From contig QWQG01000203.1 in NCBI GenBank assembly GCA_003670925.1, positions 1 to 51,087 on the forward strand: 51,087 nucleotides of DNA, in the 5' to 3' direction. The DNA comes from Planctomycetota bacterium. Lineage in GTDB: Bacteria > Planctomycetota > Planctomycetia > Planctomycetales > Planctomycetaceae. Both the position numbers and the translations under genes were made by a program. Below, in pieces: positions 42,462 to 50,935 of this stretch (position 1 is its first letter; each line of letters begins with the position of its first letter). The notes under the pieces were generated by a model. The model was not told the DNA's origin. It saw only the letters and a program-made list of their open reading frames with translations, and searched no databases.

Positions 42462-43745
42462 ATGATGTTCGCCGCTCAATCCATCGCCGATTTTTTCCAA
42501 GGATTCGGTGGATGGCAGTATGTGATTGCTGCCGTGATTCATGCGGTGCTGCTCGTTCACGTCTTTGCAGTTTCTCCGTTCGCGTTTATCTGGCTGGAGC
42601 GGAAAGTTTCGGGACGAATTCAGGACCGTCTTGGTCCGACTCGCGTCGGAGGACTCTTTGGTTGGCTCCAGTCTTTGGCAGACGGAATTAAACTCGTTCA
42701 AAAAGAAGATCTCTGCCCCACGGCAGCAGATTCGATGTTGTTCCGGTCGGCCCCATATATCGTGTGTGTGTCGTCATTTGCCGCATTTATGGTGTTGCCA
42801 TTCAGCCACGGATGGGTGGCGGTTGCGGCAGACTGCGGCCTCTTCATCATCTTAGCCATTCTGTCATTGGAAGTGTTCGGAATCATTATGGCTGGCTATT
42901 CCAGCGGCTCCAAATGGTCGCTGTTCGGCGGGATGCGTGAAGCGGCTCAAATGGTCAGTTACGAGATTCCCTTGGCGATCTGCGCGTTGGTCCCTGTCAT
43001 TGCCGCCGGATCACTCAATCTTGGGGAAGTTGGCGGAATGCAACGAGGATGGTTTACGAACTGGTTTCTGTTTCACGACCCGTTTACGTTTATTGCGTTC
43101 TTTGTGTACTTCGTGGTTGCGACAGCCAGCTGCAAACGAGCACCGTTTGACCTTGCTGAAGCCGAGAGCGAACTTGTGGGTGGCTTCCATACCGAGTACA
43201 GCGGAATGCGGTGGTCGTTTTTCTTTATGGGTGAATACGCGAGCATGTTTGCGGTTTGCGCCATCGCCTCAGTTCTGTTTTTGGGCGGCTGGAATACAGG
43301 CTTAGCCCCGATCGATGATGCCTTATATGCAGCGCGGCATGCCAGTCTCGACGGCACGTCCAGTGCCGCGGCAATGGGCTACCTTGCAAATGTCATTGGA
43401 GCAGGTGTCTTTGCGGCGAAAGCCAGCTTTGGAGTCTTCGTCCAAGTCTGGTTGCGATGGACTTTGCCACGACTGCGAATTGACCAAGTGATGACGACCT
43501 GTCTGAAGTATCTAGTTCCGATCAGTTGCTTTTTGTTCCTTGGTGCGACGTTATGGCCTTTAATTTTAGTGACTGGCATGGGCCGTACGACATGGACATC
43601 CCCGATCGGTGACCGAGCGGCGGAGGGACTGCAGGAGACCCGCGACGGGAGTGCCGAAGTCTCTGCGGTGACTGTTCCGTCAATCGAAATCGGTTTGCTT
43701 GTGCCCGCGGCAAGCAGTCTTGATCTGGAAGGAGATGTGCAGTGA
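42462..43745 (+). CDS. nuoH: NADH-quinone oxidoreductase subunit H
   Basis: The membrane-arm subunit at the base of complex I that forms part of the quinone channel and proton path. The 427-residue protein has the family signature WLERKVSGRIQDRLGP (about residues 45-60), FGGMREAAQMVSYEIPL, and the loop PFDLAEAESELVGGFHTEY with its conserved acidic residues. Eight or so hydrophobic segments are visible. It is longer than most NuoH (about 330) because of a polar C-terminal tail of about 60 residues (from about 365) with no recognised domain. Its stop overlaps the nuoJ start (GTGA). The usual neighbour nuoI is absent. Confidence 0.96.
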   Translation: MMFAAQSIADFFQGFGGWQYVIAAVIHAVLLVHVFAVSPFAFIWLERKVSGRIQDRLGPTRVGGLFGWLQSLADGIKLVQKEDLCPTAADSMLFRSAPYIVCVSSFAAFMVLPFSHGWVAVAADCGLFIILAILSLEVFGIIMAGYSSGSKWSLFGGMREAAQMVSYEIPLAICALVPVIAAGSLNLGEVGGMQRGWFTNWFLFHDPFTFIAFFVYFVVATASCKRAPFDLAEAESELVGGFHTEYSGMRWSFFFMGEYASMFAVCAIASVLFLGGWNTGLAPIDDALYAARHASLDGTSSAAAMGYLANVIGAGVFAAKASFGVFVQVWLRWTLPRLRIDQVMTTCLKYLVPISCFLFLGATLWPLILVTGMGRTTWTSPIGDRAAEGLQETRDGSAEVSAVTVPSIEIGLLVPAASSLDLEGDVQ

Positions 43746-44329
43746 ACGGCGAATCCTTTCTCTTCACCGTGTTTGCTTTGGCAACCTGCTTAGGTGCGAT
43801 CGCGGTTGTGTTCAGTCAGACAGTTGTCCGGATGGCTTTTTGGCTGGTAATCTCATTGGGAAGCACGGCCGCGTTGTTCTTTCTTGCCAAAGCGGATTTT
43901 GTGGGTGCGGCGCAGCTCTTAATTTATGTTGGCGGCACATTGGTGTTGCTGGTCTTTGGTGTCATGCTGACAGCCAGCGGCCCATATTTAAAAATCATAA
44001 CTTCGCCTGGCGAAATTATAATGGGCAGTTGTGTGGGACTGTTGTTCTTGTTTGTCGTCTTTGCTTCCTTGGACGGAGTCAAATGGCGTGAACCGTCGGT
44101 AGCAGCGATGGCAACCGGCAATCCCGTGGTGGCAACCGGGAATACATTGCGTCCGATTGGTTTGAGTTTCTTAGGAAGCCGGCCAGATCAGGATCTGATT
44201 AGCGACGGCGACGACCTGACACCAGGATATTTGTTGCCATTTGAAATTGTATCGGTGCATTTACTAGTCGTCTTGATTGGTGCCGCCTATCTGGCTCGGG
44301 CAAAACGACGGCCAGTTGGGTCTGGCTGA
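43742..44329 (+). CDS. nuoJ: NADH-quinone oxidoreductase subunit J
   Basis: A membrane-arm subunit of complex I. The 195-residue protein has five hydrophobic segments and the family regions FLAKADFVGAAQLLIYVGG and LVLLVFGVMLTASGP (about residues 40-85), then a loop and a last helix, FEIVSVHLLVVLIGAAYLAR. The GTG start overlaps the nuoH stop by 4 nt, suggesting translational coupling. A loop of about 50 residues (115-160) before the last helix is longer than in E. coli. The gene directly follows nuoH, skipping the place of nuoI. Confidence 0.94.
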   Translation: MNGESFLFTVFALATCLGAIAVVFSQTVVRMAFWLVISLGSTAALFFLAKADFVGAAQLLIYVGGTLVLLVFGVMLTASGPYLKIITSPGEIIMGSCVGLLFLFVVFASLDGVKWREPSVAAMATGNPVVATGNTLRPIGLSFLGSRPDQDLISDGDDLTPGYLLPFEIVSVHLLVVLIGAAYLARAKRRPVGSG

Positions 44330-44360
44330 TTTGAGATTTGAAATTTGAGATTTGAAATTC
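44329..44360. repeat. Two tandem 14-bp ATTTGAGATTTGAA units
   Basis: Two perfect 14-bp copies (44329-44342, 44343-44356) followed by ATTC. The sequence begins at the last base of the nuoJ stop codon and ends 18 nt before the nuoK start. Related to the AT-rich elements at 23578, 30141 and 37188. Confidence 0.8.
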
Positions 44361-44378
44361 TTACGGGTGTGATCGTCC

Positions 44379-44687
44379 ATGACGGCTGATCTGAATTCCT
44401 ATTTGTTTGTCGGTGCAGTGTTGTTTGTCTGCGGCGTGGTCTGCATGGCAACTAAACGCAATGGCATAGGGGTGTTGATGGGGGTGGAGTTGGTTCTCAA
44501 TGGGGCCAACGTCAACTTCGTCGCGTTCGCACGCTATACGGATCTTGGTTTGGATGGTCAAGTGTTTTCACTCTTTGTGATCGTGCTCGCGGCAGCAGAA
44601 GCTGCCGTCGCCTTGGCTATTGCTCTGAACTTCTACAACAACCATTTAACAATTGACGTTGATCGAGCGAACAAGCTGAAGGGCTGA
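44379..44687 (+). CDS. nuoK: NADH-quinone oxidoreductase subunit K
   Basis: A small membrane-arm subunit of complex I. The 102-residue protein has three transmembrane helices. The conserved Glu residues are in MGVELVLNGANVNF (about residue 35) and in AAAEAAVALAIAL (about residue 71), as expected for proton transfer. The length is standard. It is separated from nuoJ by 49 nt that include two 14-bp repeats. Confidence 0.96.
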   Translation: MTADLNSYLFVGAVLFVCGVVCMATKRNGIGVLMGVELVLNGANVNFVAFARYTDLGLDGQVFSLFVIVLAAAEAAVALAIALNFYNNHLTIDVDRANKLKG

Positions 44688-44709
44688 GGGCCTGAGCTCG
44701 GCGTCATTT

Positions 44710-47178
44710 TTGGATTGGTTGGATTTAAGCACACGCTGGTTTTCTGGAATACCCATGGTTGGCGAAACACTAAGAAACCTGTTGATGATCGCATGGCTGC
44801 TGCCGCTTGCCGGATTTGCAGTTGAGATCTTCGGTGGCTTCTGGGGATCTCGAAAAAGCCGCGTTGCCGCATGGATGTCCGTGGGGTGTATTGGCGTTGG
44901 GTTTCTCTGTAGCTTGAGTGCGTTGCTGATCTGGGGAAATTCCAACAACTTCTGGAAGGTAACACACGACTCTGAGCACCATGCTGAAGCCGGTCATGCT
45001 GAAGCCGGTCATGCTGAAGCCGGTCATGCTGAAGCCGGTCATGCTGAAGCCGGGACGGACCAGCATAAGTCCCCTGACTCGGTGGCTTCCTCAGCAGCAT
45101 CTGTCGTGCTTGGAAAAACAGTGTTCTCGGGGACCCTCTACTCGTTGGCTCGCTTTGGCAGTTTGGACATTTCGCTTGACTACTACATCGACAGCCTCAC
45201 GCTCGTCATGTTCACAATGGTGACCTTCATTGCGACGTGTATTCATTTATTTGCAATGGGATACATGTCAGAAGAGCTGACTGAAGAGTTTGTCGATCAC
45301 AGCGCTCATCTTTCGAATGGGCACCATGTGCATCGTCCCGGTCGCTATTACCGGTTCTTTGCATTTCTGTCACTTTTTTGCTTTTCAATGTTAGGGCTGG
45401 TGCTGGCTGGAAATATTTTTCAAGTATTTATTTTCTGGGAGCTCGTGGGCATTTGCAGCTTCCTCCTGATTGGTTTCTACACCGAGCGCAAGTCTGCGTG
45501 TAATGCGGCAAACAAAGCCTTCATTATGAATCGCGTGGGCGACTTTGGCTTTCTCATTGGGCTGATGGTGCTGTGGACGTTTTTTGGTACTTTCCGCTTT
45601 GGCAATACAGTCGATGCCAAAGGTGAAGTCGTGCAGGCCGGTTTGTTCCAAATGCTACCGCGCGATGAAACCGGGAATGTATTGCGTGATGCAGCCTCTG
45701 GAGACGTGAAGTTGGGTGCGGTGACGGCGGCTCCTGAATCGCCAAGTAGTCGCACGATTCCTTATTCACTGCTTGTTGTGGCTGGGCTTGGTGTGTTTGC
45801 AGGTTGCGTAGGAAAAAGCGCGCAATTTCCCTTGCAGACATGGCTTCCAGACGCAATGGAAGGCCCGACACCTGTAAGTGCGTTAGTGCATTCAGCGACG
45901 ATGGTCGCGGCAGGCGTGTATTTGGTTGGACGCTTCTATCCGATGTTTGTCCAAGAAGTTTTATTGACCATTGCCTATGTTGGCTGCATCACTTTATTCA
46001 TGGCAGCCACAATCGCGATGGTGGCGACGGACATCAAGAAAGTCTTAGCCTATTCCACCATCAGTCAATTGGGCTACATGATGCTCGGGTTGGGTGTATT
46101 CGGTTGGGGTGCGGGATTGTTTCACTTGATTACGCACGCATTCTTTAAGTCACTCATGTTCCTGTGTTCGGGCAGCGTGATCTACGGATGCCATCACGAA
46201 CAGGAAATGCCGAAGATGGGTGGGTTGTGGAGAAAGATGCCCATCACGGCCTTCACCATGCTTGTTGGCGTCATTGCAATCAGTGGCCTCGCGATTCCAG
46301 GGCTCGTCAACTGGTGTTCGGTATTTGCCTTTTCCGGTTACTTTTCCAAAGATGCCGTTGTGGCAACGTCCTTGGCATTTGTGAAGGGCAACCCGACACA
46401 TTTCCTCTTGTTCATCGTGCCTCTGGTTACTGCTGGACTGACCGCGTTCTACATGTTTCGCCTGTGGTTCTTCACGTTTGCCGGGAAACCTCGCGATCAG
46501 CACATCCACGATCACTGCCATGAATCCCCGTGGATCATGACTGGTCCCTTGCTGGCCTTGTCAGTATTTGCTGCGTTTTGTGCGATTGGTGGTGAGACCG
46601 GGCCATTGTACCGCTTGATCACAGGTGATCAGCCGGCCCATGTGGCTCATGGAATTGCTGGGGCAGTCGGGTCGGGGGAACTCACTTTACCGGGGCATGA
46701 GGCAATCCATGCTGTGCATGGTACCGCAGGCACGCTTGCCTTAATCGCGGCAGCTTCAGGCACATTCATCGCTTGGCTTTTGTACGGCACGACGTTAGTC
46801 AACGTCGCCGAGATTAAGCGTCAACTCTCTGGCCTGCATGGATTTTTGGCAAATAAATGGCATTTTGATGAACTGTATGACGGGCTGTTTATGCAACCGT
46901 CGCATGTTGTGGGACAATGCTGTGTGTGGATTGACAAGACTGTCTTTGACGGCATCATTCATGCTTCGGCCAAGGTCATGATCTTTGTTTCCAAATGGGA
47001 CAAATTATTTGATGAAGCTGTCGTTGATGGCTTCGTGAACCTACTTGGAAATTCCACATTTGCCGTCGGGCGTTCGTTGCGGGTCATTCAGACCGGACGA
47101 CTGCGGCAGTATGTGATGTTTATTGTAGTGGGTGTGGTGGCTCTGTTTGCAATTTTGTTCACGACCTTTCCGGGTTAG
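44710..47178 (+). CDS. nuoL: NADH-quinone oxidoreductase subunit L
   Basis: An antiporter-like proton-pumping subunit at the far end of the complex I membrane arm. The 822-residue protein is longer than E. coli NuoL (613). Core motifs are clear: FWELVGICSFLLIGFY, SAQFPLQTWLPDAMEGPTPV, ALVHSATMVAAGVYL and STISQLGYMMLGLG, and a C-terminal helix region with FDELYDGLF. Three insertions explain the length: a His/Ala/Glu/Gly repeat (HAEAG five times, about residues 91-115) between helices 2 and 3, a loop of about 60 residues near 300-350, and a His-rich loop near 640-670. The start may be the TTG at 44710 or an ATG at 44755, as neither has a strong binding site. It is 22 nt after nuoK. Confidence 0.95.
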   Translation: MDWLDLSTRWFSGIPMVGETLRNLLMIAWLLPLAGFAVEIFGGFWGSRKSRVAAWMSVGCIGVGFLCSLSALLIWGNSNNFWKVTHDSEHHAEAGHAEAGHAEAGHAEAGHAEAGTDQHKSPDSVASSAASVVLGKTVFSGTLYSLARFGSLDISLDYYIDSLTLVMFTMVTFIATCIHLFAMGYMSEELTEEFVDHSAHLSNGHHVHRPGRYYRFFAFLSLFCFSMLGLVLAGNIFQVFIFWELVGICSFLLIGFYTERKSACNAANKAFIMNRVGDFGFLIGLMVLWTFFGTFRFGNTVDAKGEVVQAGLFQMLPRDETGNVLRDAASGDVKLGAVTAAPESPSSRTIPYSLLVVAGLGVFAGCVGKSAQFPLQTWLPDAMEGPTPVSALVHSATMVAAGVYLVGRFYPMFVQEVLLTIAYVGCITLFMAATIAMVATDIKKVLAYSTISQLGYMMLGLGVFGWGAGLFHLITHAFFKSLMFLCSGSVIYGCHHEQEMPKMGGLWRKMPITAFTMLVGVIAISGLAIPGLVNWCSVFAFSGYFSKDAVVATSLAFVKGNPTHFLLFIVPLVTAGLTAFYMFRLWFFTFAGKPRDQHIHDHCHESPWIMTGPLLALSVFAAFCAIGGETGPLYRLITGDQPAHVAHGIAGAVGSGELTLPGHEAIHAVHGTAGTLALIAAASGTFIAWLLYGTTLVNVAEIKRQLSGLHGFLANKWHFDELYDGLFMQPSHVVGQCCVWIDKTVFDGIIHASAKVMIFVSKWDKLFDEAVVDGFVNLLGNSTFAVGRSLRVIQTGRLRQYVMFIVVGVVALFAILFTTFPG
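44980..45054 (+). repeat. Five 15-bp tandem units in nuoL encoding HAEAG
   Basis: Five copies of CATGCTGAAGCCGGT (the last with GGG), in frame with nuoL, encoding the pentapeptide HAEAG. Near-perfect DNA identity shows recent expansion. The unit keeps the frame if copies are gained or lost. Confidence 0.95.
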
Positions 47179-47181
47179 ACG

Positions 47182-48777
47182 ATGAATCCTGAATTCTTAT
47201 TGACAGCCATCATTTTCGCCCCTTCTGTCGGCGCGCTCATTCTTGCGCTGCTGTTTGACAGCAAAAACGCGGAAGCCATGCGCTTATTTGCGTTTGCCAC
47301 GACTGCAGTCACTTTCGGGCTAACGCTCGTCTTGTGGTTAGGCGAGTTTCAATCTGACGCACCGGGGATGCAGTTGGAAGTGGTGAGGGAATGGATTCCT
47401 CGTTGGAATGTCTACTACCGGCTCGGGGTCGACGGAATCAGTATGCCCTTGGTTTTGCTGACAAGCCTGATCAGCATGCTGTCGATGGGCGCTAGCTGGA
47501 GTATTAAGAAACACATCAAGGGTTATATGGTCCTGTTTCTGCTGCTGGAAACCGGGATGATGGGCGTTTTCCTGGCGCTCGACTTCTTCCTGTTTTACGT
47601 GTTCTGGGAAGTCATGTTGCTGCCGATGTACTTCCTGATCGGTGTCTGGGGGGGCCCGCGGAAAGAATATGCGGCCATCAAATTCTTCCTTTACACCCTA
47701 GCTGGAAGCGTGTTAATGCTCGTGGCGATGTTGATGTTTTACTTCAACACGAGCGTTCAAGCGGATGGGTTCAATCTCATCAAGTTGGCCGAAGCGGCGA
47801 CGACGGGGTCATTGCTGAGTCCTTCCTTACAGATCACAGCGTTCATCATGCTGTTCATTGGCTTCGCCATCAAGCTGCCAGCTTTTCCTGTTCATACATG
47901 GTTGCCTGATGCGCACGTGGAAGCTCCGACTCCGATCAGTATGATCTTGGCGGGTGTCCTGCTGAAAATGGGTGGCTACGGTATCATTCGCATTGCGTTT
48001 CCACTCTGTCCGTATGGGGCCCAGTACTTAGCTTACGCCATGGTGGCGATTGGTGTGATTAGCATTATTTATGGTGCTTTCGCCGCGCTTGCGCAAACCG
48101 ACTTCAAACGCTTGGTCGCATACAGCTCCGTGAGTCACATGGGTTATGTGTTGCTGGGTCTGGCAGTCTGGAAGATCAACGAGAAGACCGGGGAGACGAT
48201 GAACTCGGAGTACTGGCAGATGGGCCTGAATGGTGCCATGTTCCAGATGATCGCTCACGGCATTTCTTCGGCTGGCATGTTCTTTATGGTGGGCGTGATT
48301 TACGATCGAGTCCACCATCGTGATCTGAACAAATTTGGGGGCCTGATGGGTAAAATGCCGCTCTATGGTGGGCTCTCGGCTGGTCTATTTTTTGCTGGCC
48401 TCGGTTTGCCGGGTCTTTGCGGGTTTATCGGTGAAGTGTTTGTAGTGCTCAGCACATGGAGCTTCAATCCTGCTCTTGCGATCGTGGCCGCGTCAGGCGT
48501 GATTTTGACCGCTGGATACATTCTGTGGGCCATGCAACGGGTTTATCTCGGAGCTGAATACAAGGGGCCGCATCCGGAGGATCTGACACCGATGAATATG
48601 CGTGAAACGGCAATTGCTGGAACACTCTTAACGCTGGCGGTCATTTTGGGTGTTGTTCCAGCCATTATGTTCAACGTCATGACGCCTTCAATCAGTCGCA
48701 TGGCGAAAGCGGCTGAGGCCGGTTATCAACAGTCGGCGGCTCAGTTGAATCAGGATGAAATGCAGGCTCAGCGTTAA
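47182..48777 (+). CDS. nuoM: NADH-quinone oxidoreductase subunit M
   Basis: An antiporter-like proton-pumping subunit of complex I. The 531-residue protein has about 14 hydrophobic segments, with FYVFWEVMLLPMYFLIGVWG (about residues 137-156, containing the conserved Glu), FPVHTWLPDAHVEAPTPIS, LAGVLLKMGGYGIIR (conserved Lys) and YSSVSHMGYVLLGLA. The length is standard. The start is 3 nt after the nuoL stop. It lies between nuoL and nuoN as usual. Confidence 0.96.
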   Translation: MNPEFLLTAIIFAPSVGALILALLFDSKNAEAMRLFAFATTAVTFGLTLVLWLGEFQSDAPGMQLEVVREWIPRWNVYYRLGVDGISMPLVLLTSLISMLSMGASWSIKKHIKGYMVLFLLLETGMMGVFLALDFFLFYVFWEVMLLPMYFLIGVWGGPRKEYAAIKFFLYTLAGSVLMLVAMLMFYFNTSVQADGFNLIKLAEAATTGSLLSPSLQITAFIMLFIGFAIKLPAFPVHTWLPDAHVEAPTPISMILAGVLLKMGGYGIIRIAFPLCPYGAQYLAYAMVAIGVISIIYGAFAALAQTDFKRLVAYSSVSHMGYVLLGLAVWKINEKTGETMNSEYWQMGLNGAMFQMIAHGISSAGMFFMVGVIYDRVHHRDLNKFGGLMGKMPLYGGLSAGLFFAGLGLPGLCGFIGEVFVVLSTWSFNPALAIVAASGVILTAGYILWAMQRVYLGAEYKGPHPEDLTPMNMRETAIAGTLLTLAVILGVVPAIMFNVMTPSISRMAKAAEAGYQQSAAQLNQDEMQAQR

Positions 48778-48815
48778 TCGTCCTTCAGTGCCTTCGTGGT
48801 CTGTCTCCTGTTCTC

Positions 48816-50444
48816 TTGTCGGTAAGTTTCAAAATGTTGTTTCCTCAGCTTCTCGATAAACTGATTTCTGAAACAACATCGTTGTCATTGCCTGGCTTTA
48901 GCGTCGAGTTGTGCCTGAGCGCAACGATCGTGGCGATGCTGATGATGCGGTTGGTCAACCTTGACCGTTTCGTGCCAACTTCGGTGACTGCGGTCCTTGG
49001 AGCATTTGCGGCATTGGTCTTTACGTGGTTGCAGTTCCGCCAGATCGGAGCAGCAGATGCGATTGTCTCGCAGAAAATTTTCACGGGTTTGCTGATCCAC
49101 GATACCTTTACTGTGTTCTTTAGAGCTTTTCTGTCGCTGTTTCTGCTGCTGACAATTGCGCTCACTTCGCTGACCGGCATCCCGGATAACGAAGACGGCC
49201 CGGACTTCTACTCGCTGCTCTTCGGTGCCACGATCGGCCTGATGATTATGGCCAGCGCGAACAGTCTGCTGATGCTGTTTGTCGGCGTTGAAATGGCAAG
49301 CGTGCCAAGTTATGCAATGGTGGGGTTCCTTAAAGGTCGCAAACCAAGCAGTGAAGCAGCCTTGAAGTTCGTGGTCTACGGAGCCGGTGCGGCTGGCGTG
49401 ATGTTGTATGGTATCAGTCTGATTGCAGGCGTGCTGGGCACAGTGGATATGTCATTACTGGCGGCACGTCTGGGTGAAGCGGCAGCGGGCGGGACTGGTG
49501 GATTGAGTGATCCGGAACTGCGGGCGGTGTCACTGGGTATCTTATTAGTGATGGTTGGTTTGGCGTTCAAATTGTCACTGGTGCCATTTCATTTCTGGTG
49601 TCCAGATGCATTCGAAGGCGCTTCTGCGGAAGTGGCTGGGTTTCTCTCCGTCGCATCCAAGGCCGGGGCGTTTGGACTGCTGGTGCGTCTGGCACTTGCC
49701 TTATCCGGTGCGCCAGGAACTGAATCGCTCATGATTGCGTTCGGTGTCGGCATAGGATTCATTGCCTGTGTCACGACTACTTTTGGCAATCTCGCAGCGT
49801 ATTCTCAGACCAATCTGAAACGCCTGCTAGCTTACTCAACAATCGCGCACGCTGGTTACATGGTGATGGCCGTCTCAGCCTTGCTTGTGATGTCGAATAG
49901 TGTTCAAGCTGCAGCCATGCAGATCGACATCAATCGTACGGTCGAAGGACTGCTGTACTATTTGTTCGTGTACCTCTTTATGAACCTGGGTGCATTTGCT
50001 GTCGTGGCGATAGCCCGCAACCACACGTTTAGTGAGGAAGTAGACAGCTTCAAGGGACTTGTCGGTCAGTCGCCGACGTTGTGTATCGTGATGCTGATTT
50101 GTATGTTCAGCTTGGTGGGAATGCCTCCCTTTGGGGGTTTTGTTGGAAAATTGATGATTTTTGCCTCTGCATTCAAGGCTGGCGATATTCACTGGTTCAT
50201 GTATGTCGTAGTGGCGTTTGGTGCCTTGAACACCGTCTTCAGTCTGGTCTATTACATTCGCGTATTGAAGACCATGTTTATGGACGAACGACCGGCAGAC
50301 GCTCGGCCAGTTCCCGTGCATTTGGGATCTTTGGAATCGATTTACGTAGTTGCCCTTGCGGCGTTTGTGTTGCTCCTAGGACTACTGCCCCAGTTTTTGA
50401 GTGCGACCGCGGGTGCTGCAGCTCAGTCGCTGGCGAAGTTCTAG
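48816..50444 (+). CDS. nuoN: NADH-quinone oxidoreductase subunit N
   Basis: An antiporter-like proton-pumping subunit of complex I. The 542-residue protein has the family regions FVGVEMASVPSYAMVGFLKG (conserved Glu), FHFWCPDAFEGASAEVAGF, FLSVASKAGAFGLLVRLA (conserved Lys) and YSTIAHAGYMVMAVSALLV. The TTG at 48816 would be the start of this reading; an ATG at 48834 (MLFPQLLDKL) is equally plausible and would shorten it by six residues. It is the last recognisable nuo gene here. Confidence 0.95.
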   Translation: MSVSFKMLFPQLLDKLISETTSLSLPGFSVELCLSATIVAMLMMRLVNLDRFVPTSVTAVLGAFAALVFTWLQFRQIGAADAIVSQKIFTGLLIHDTFTVFFRAFLSLFLLLTIALTSLTGIPDNEDGPDFYSLLFGATIGLMIMASANSLLMLFVGVEMASVPSYAMVGFLKGRKPSSEAALKFVVYGAGAAGVMLYGISLIAGVLGTVDMSLLAARLGEAAAGGTGGLSDPELRAVSLGILLVMVGLAFKLSLVPFHFWCPDAFEGASAEVAGFLSVASKAGAFGLLVRLALALSGAPGTESLMIAFGVGIGFIACVTTTFGNLAAYSQTNLKRLLAYSTIAHAGYMVMAVSALLVMSNSVQAAAMQIDINRTVEGLLYYLFVYLFMNLGAFAVVAIARNHTFSEEVDSFKGLVGQSPTLCIVMLICMFSLVGMPPFGGFVGKLMIFASAFKAGDIHWFMYVVVAFGALNTVFSLVYYIRVLKTMFMDERPADARPVPVHLGSLESIYVVALAAFVLLLGLLPQFLSATAGAAAQSLAKF

Positions 50445-50479
50445 TTTCCGCAGTACTTTTTCATTACGCAGGTTCGGAA

Positions 50480-50935
50480 ATGACGTGTCAGGACAATGAA
50501 ATCCTTCTGAACGGCGTGCTGATTCAGATGGCGCGGAGCTTTCTGCAGTACGTAGCAGAATGTTCGCTTTGGGTCGCTGCGAATGATGCGTCGGATGAAG
50601 CTCAAGTGCTCGTCCTCGCCGCCCGTCAACGACAGGATGTCGCAGAGATTGCAGCTCTCTTGGATGCCCGCGAACACTCCATCGATTTTGGCTCATTCCC
50701 AACCGAATACACAGACCAGCAATTTCTTGCCTTAAAATCAGTCATACGCAGCCTTAAACGCAGCCATGAGTCAGTCTGCAACAGTGTTCGTACGACCGCG
50801 GTGTTGCTCCGCAATGCTGGTGACTCTGAAGCGGCCGACTTATTGACCACCATCGAATCCCATGAACGCGATATCTTGCGTGCGATGCACGAGATTGAAG
50901 CGTTGCTGGTGAGTGACGTTGCGGCTGTTGGGTAG
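50480..50935 (+). CDS. Small helical protein of unknown function
   Basis: A 151-residue protein that appears entirely alpha-helical: about four helices, with YVAECSLWVAAND, RQRQDVAEIAALLD, FLALKSVIRSLKRSH and LTTIESHERDILRAMHEI. The pattern suits a four-helix bundle, perhaps ferritin-like in shape, but the paired ExxH iron ligands of ferritins are not seen. It starts 35 nt after nuoN on the same strand and may be in the same transcript. No homologue is recognised. Confidence 0.65.
   Translation: MTCQDNEILLNGVLIQMARSFLQYVAECSLWVAANDASDEAQVLVLAARQRQDVAEIAALLDAREHSIDFGSFPTEYTDQQFLALKSVIRSLKRSHESVCNSVRTTAVLLRNAGDSEAADLLTTIESHERDILRAMHEIEALLVSDVAAVG

Noticed and set aside
44980-45054. CRISPR-like array
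   Set aside because: The 15-bp units are directly tandem with no spacers and are in frame with nuoL.
44770-45066. Opposite-strand frame with repeated Met-Thr-Gly-Phe-Ser units
   Set aside because: It is the complement of the HAEAG repeat in nuoL and has no other support.
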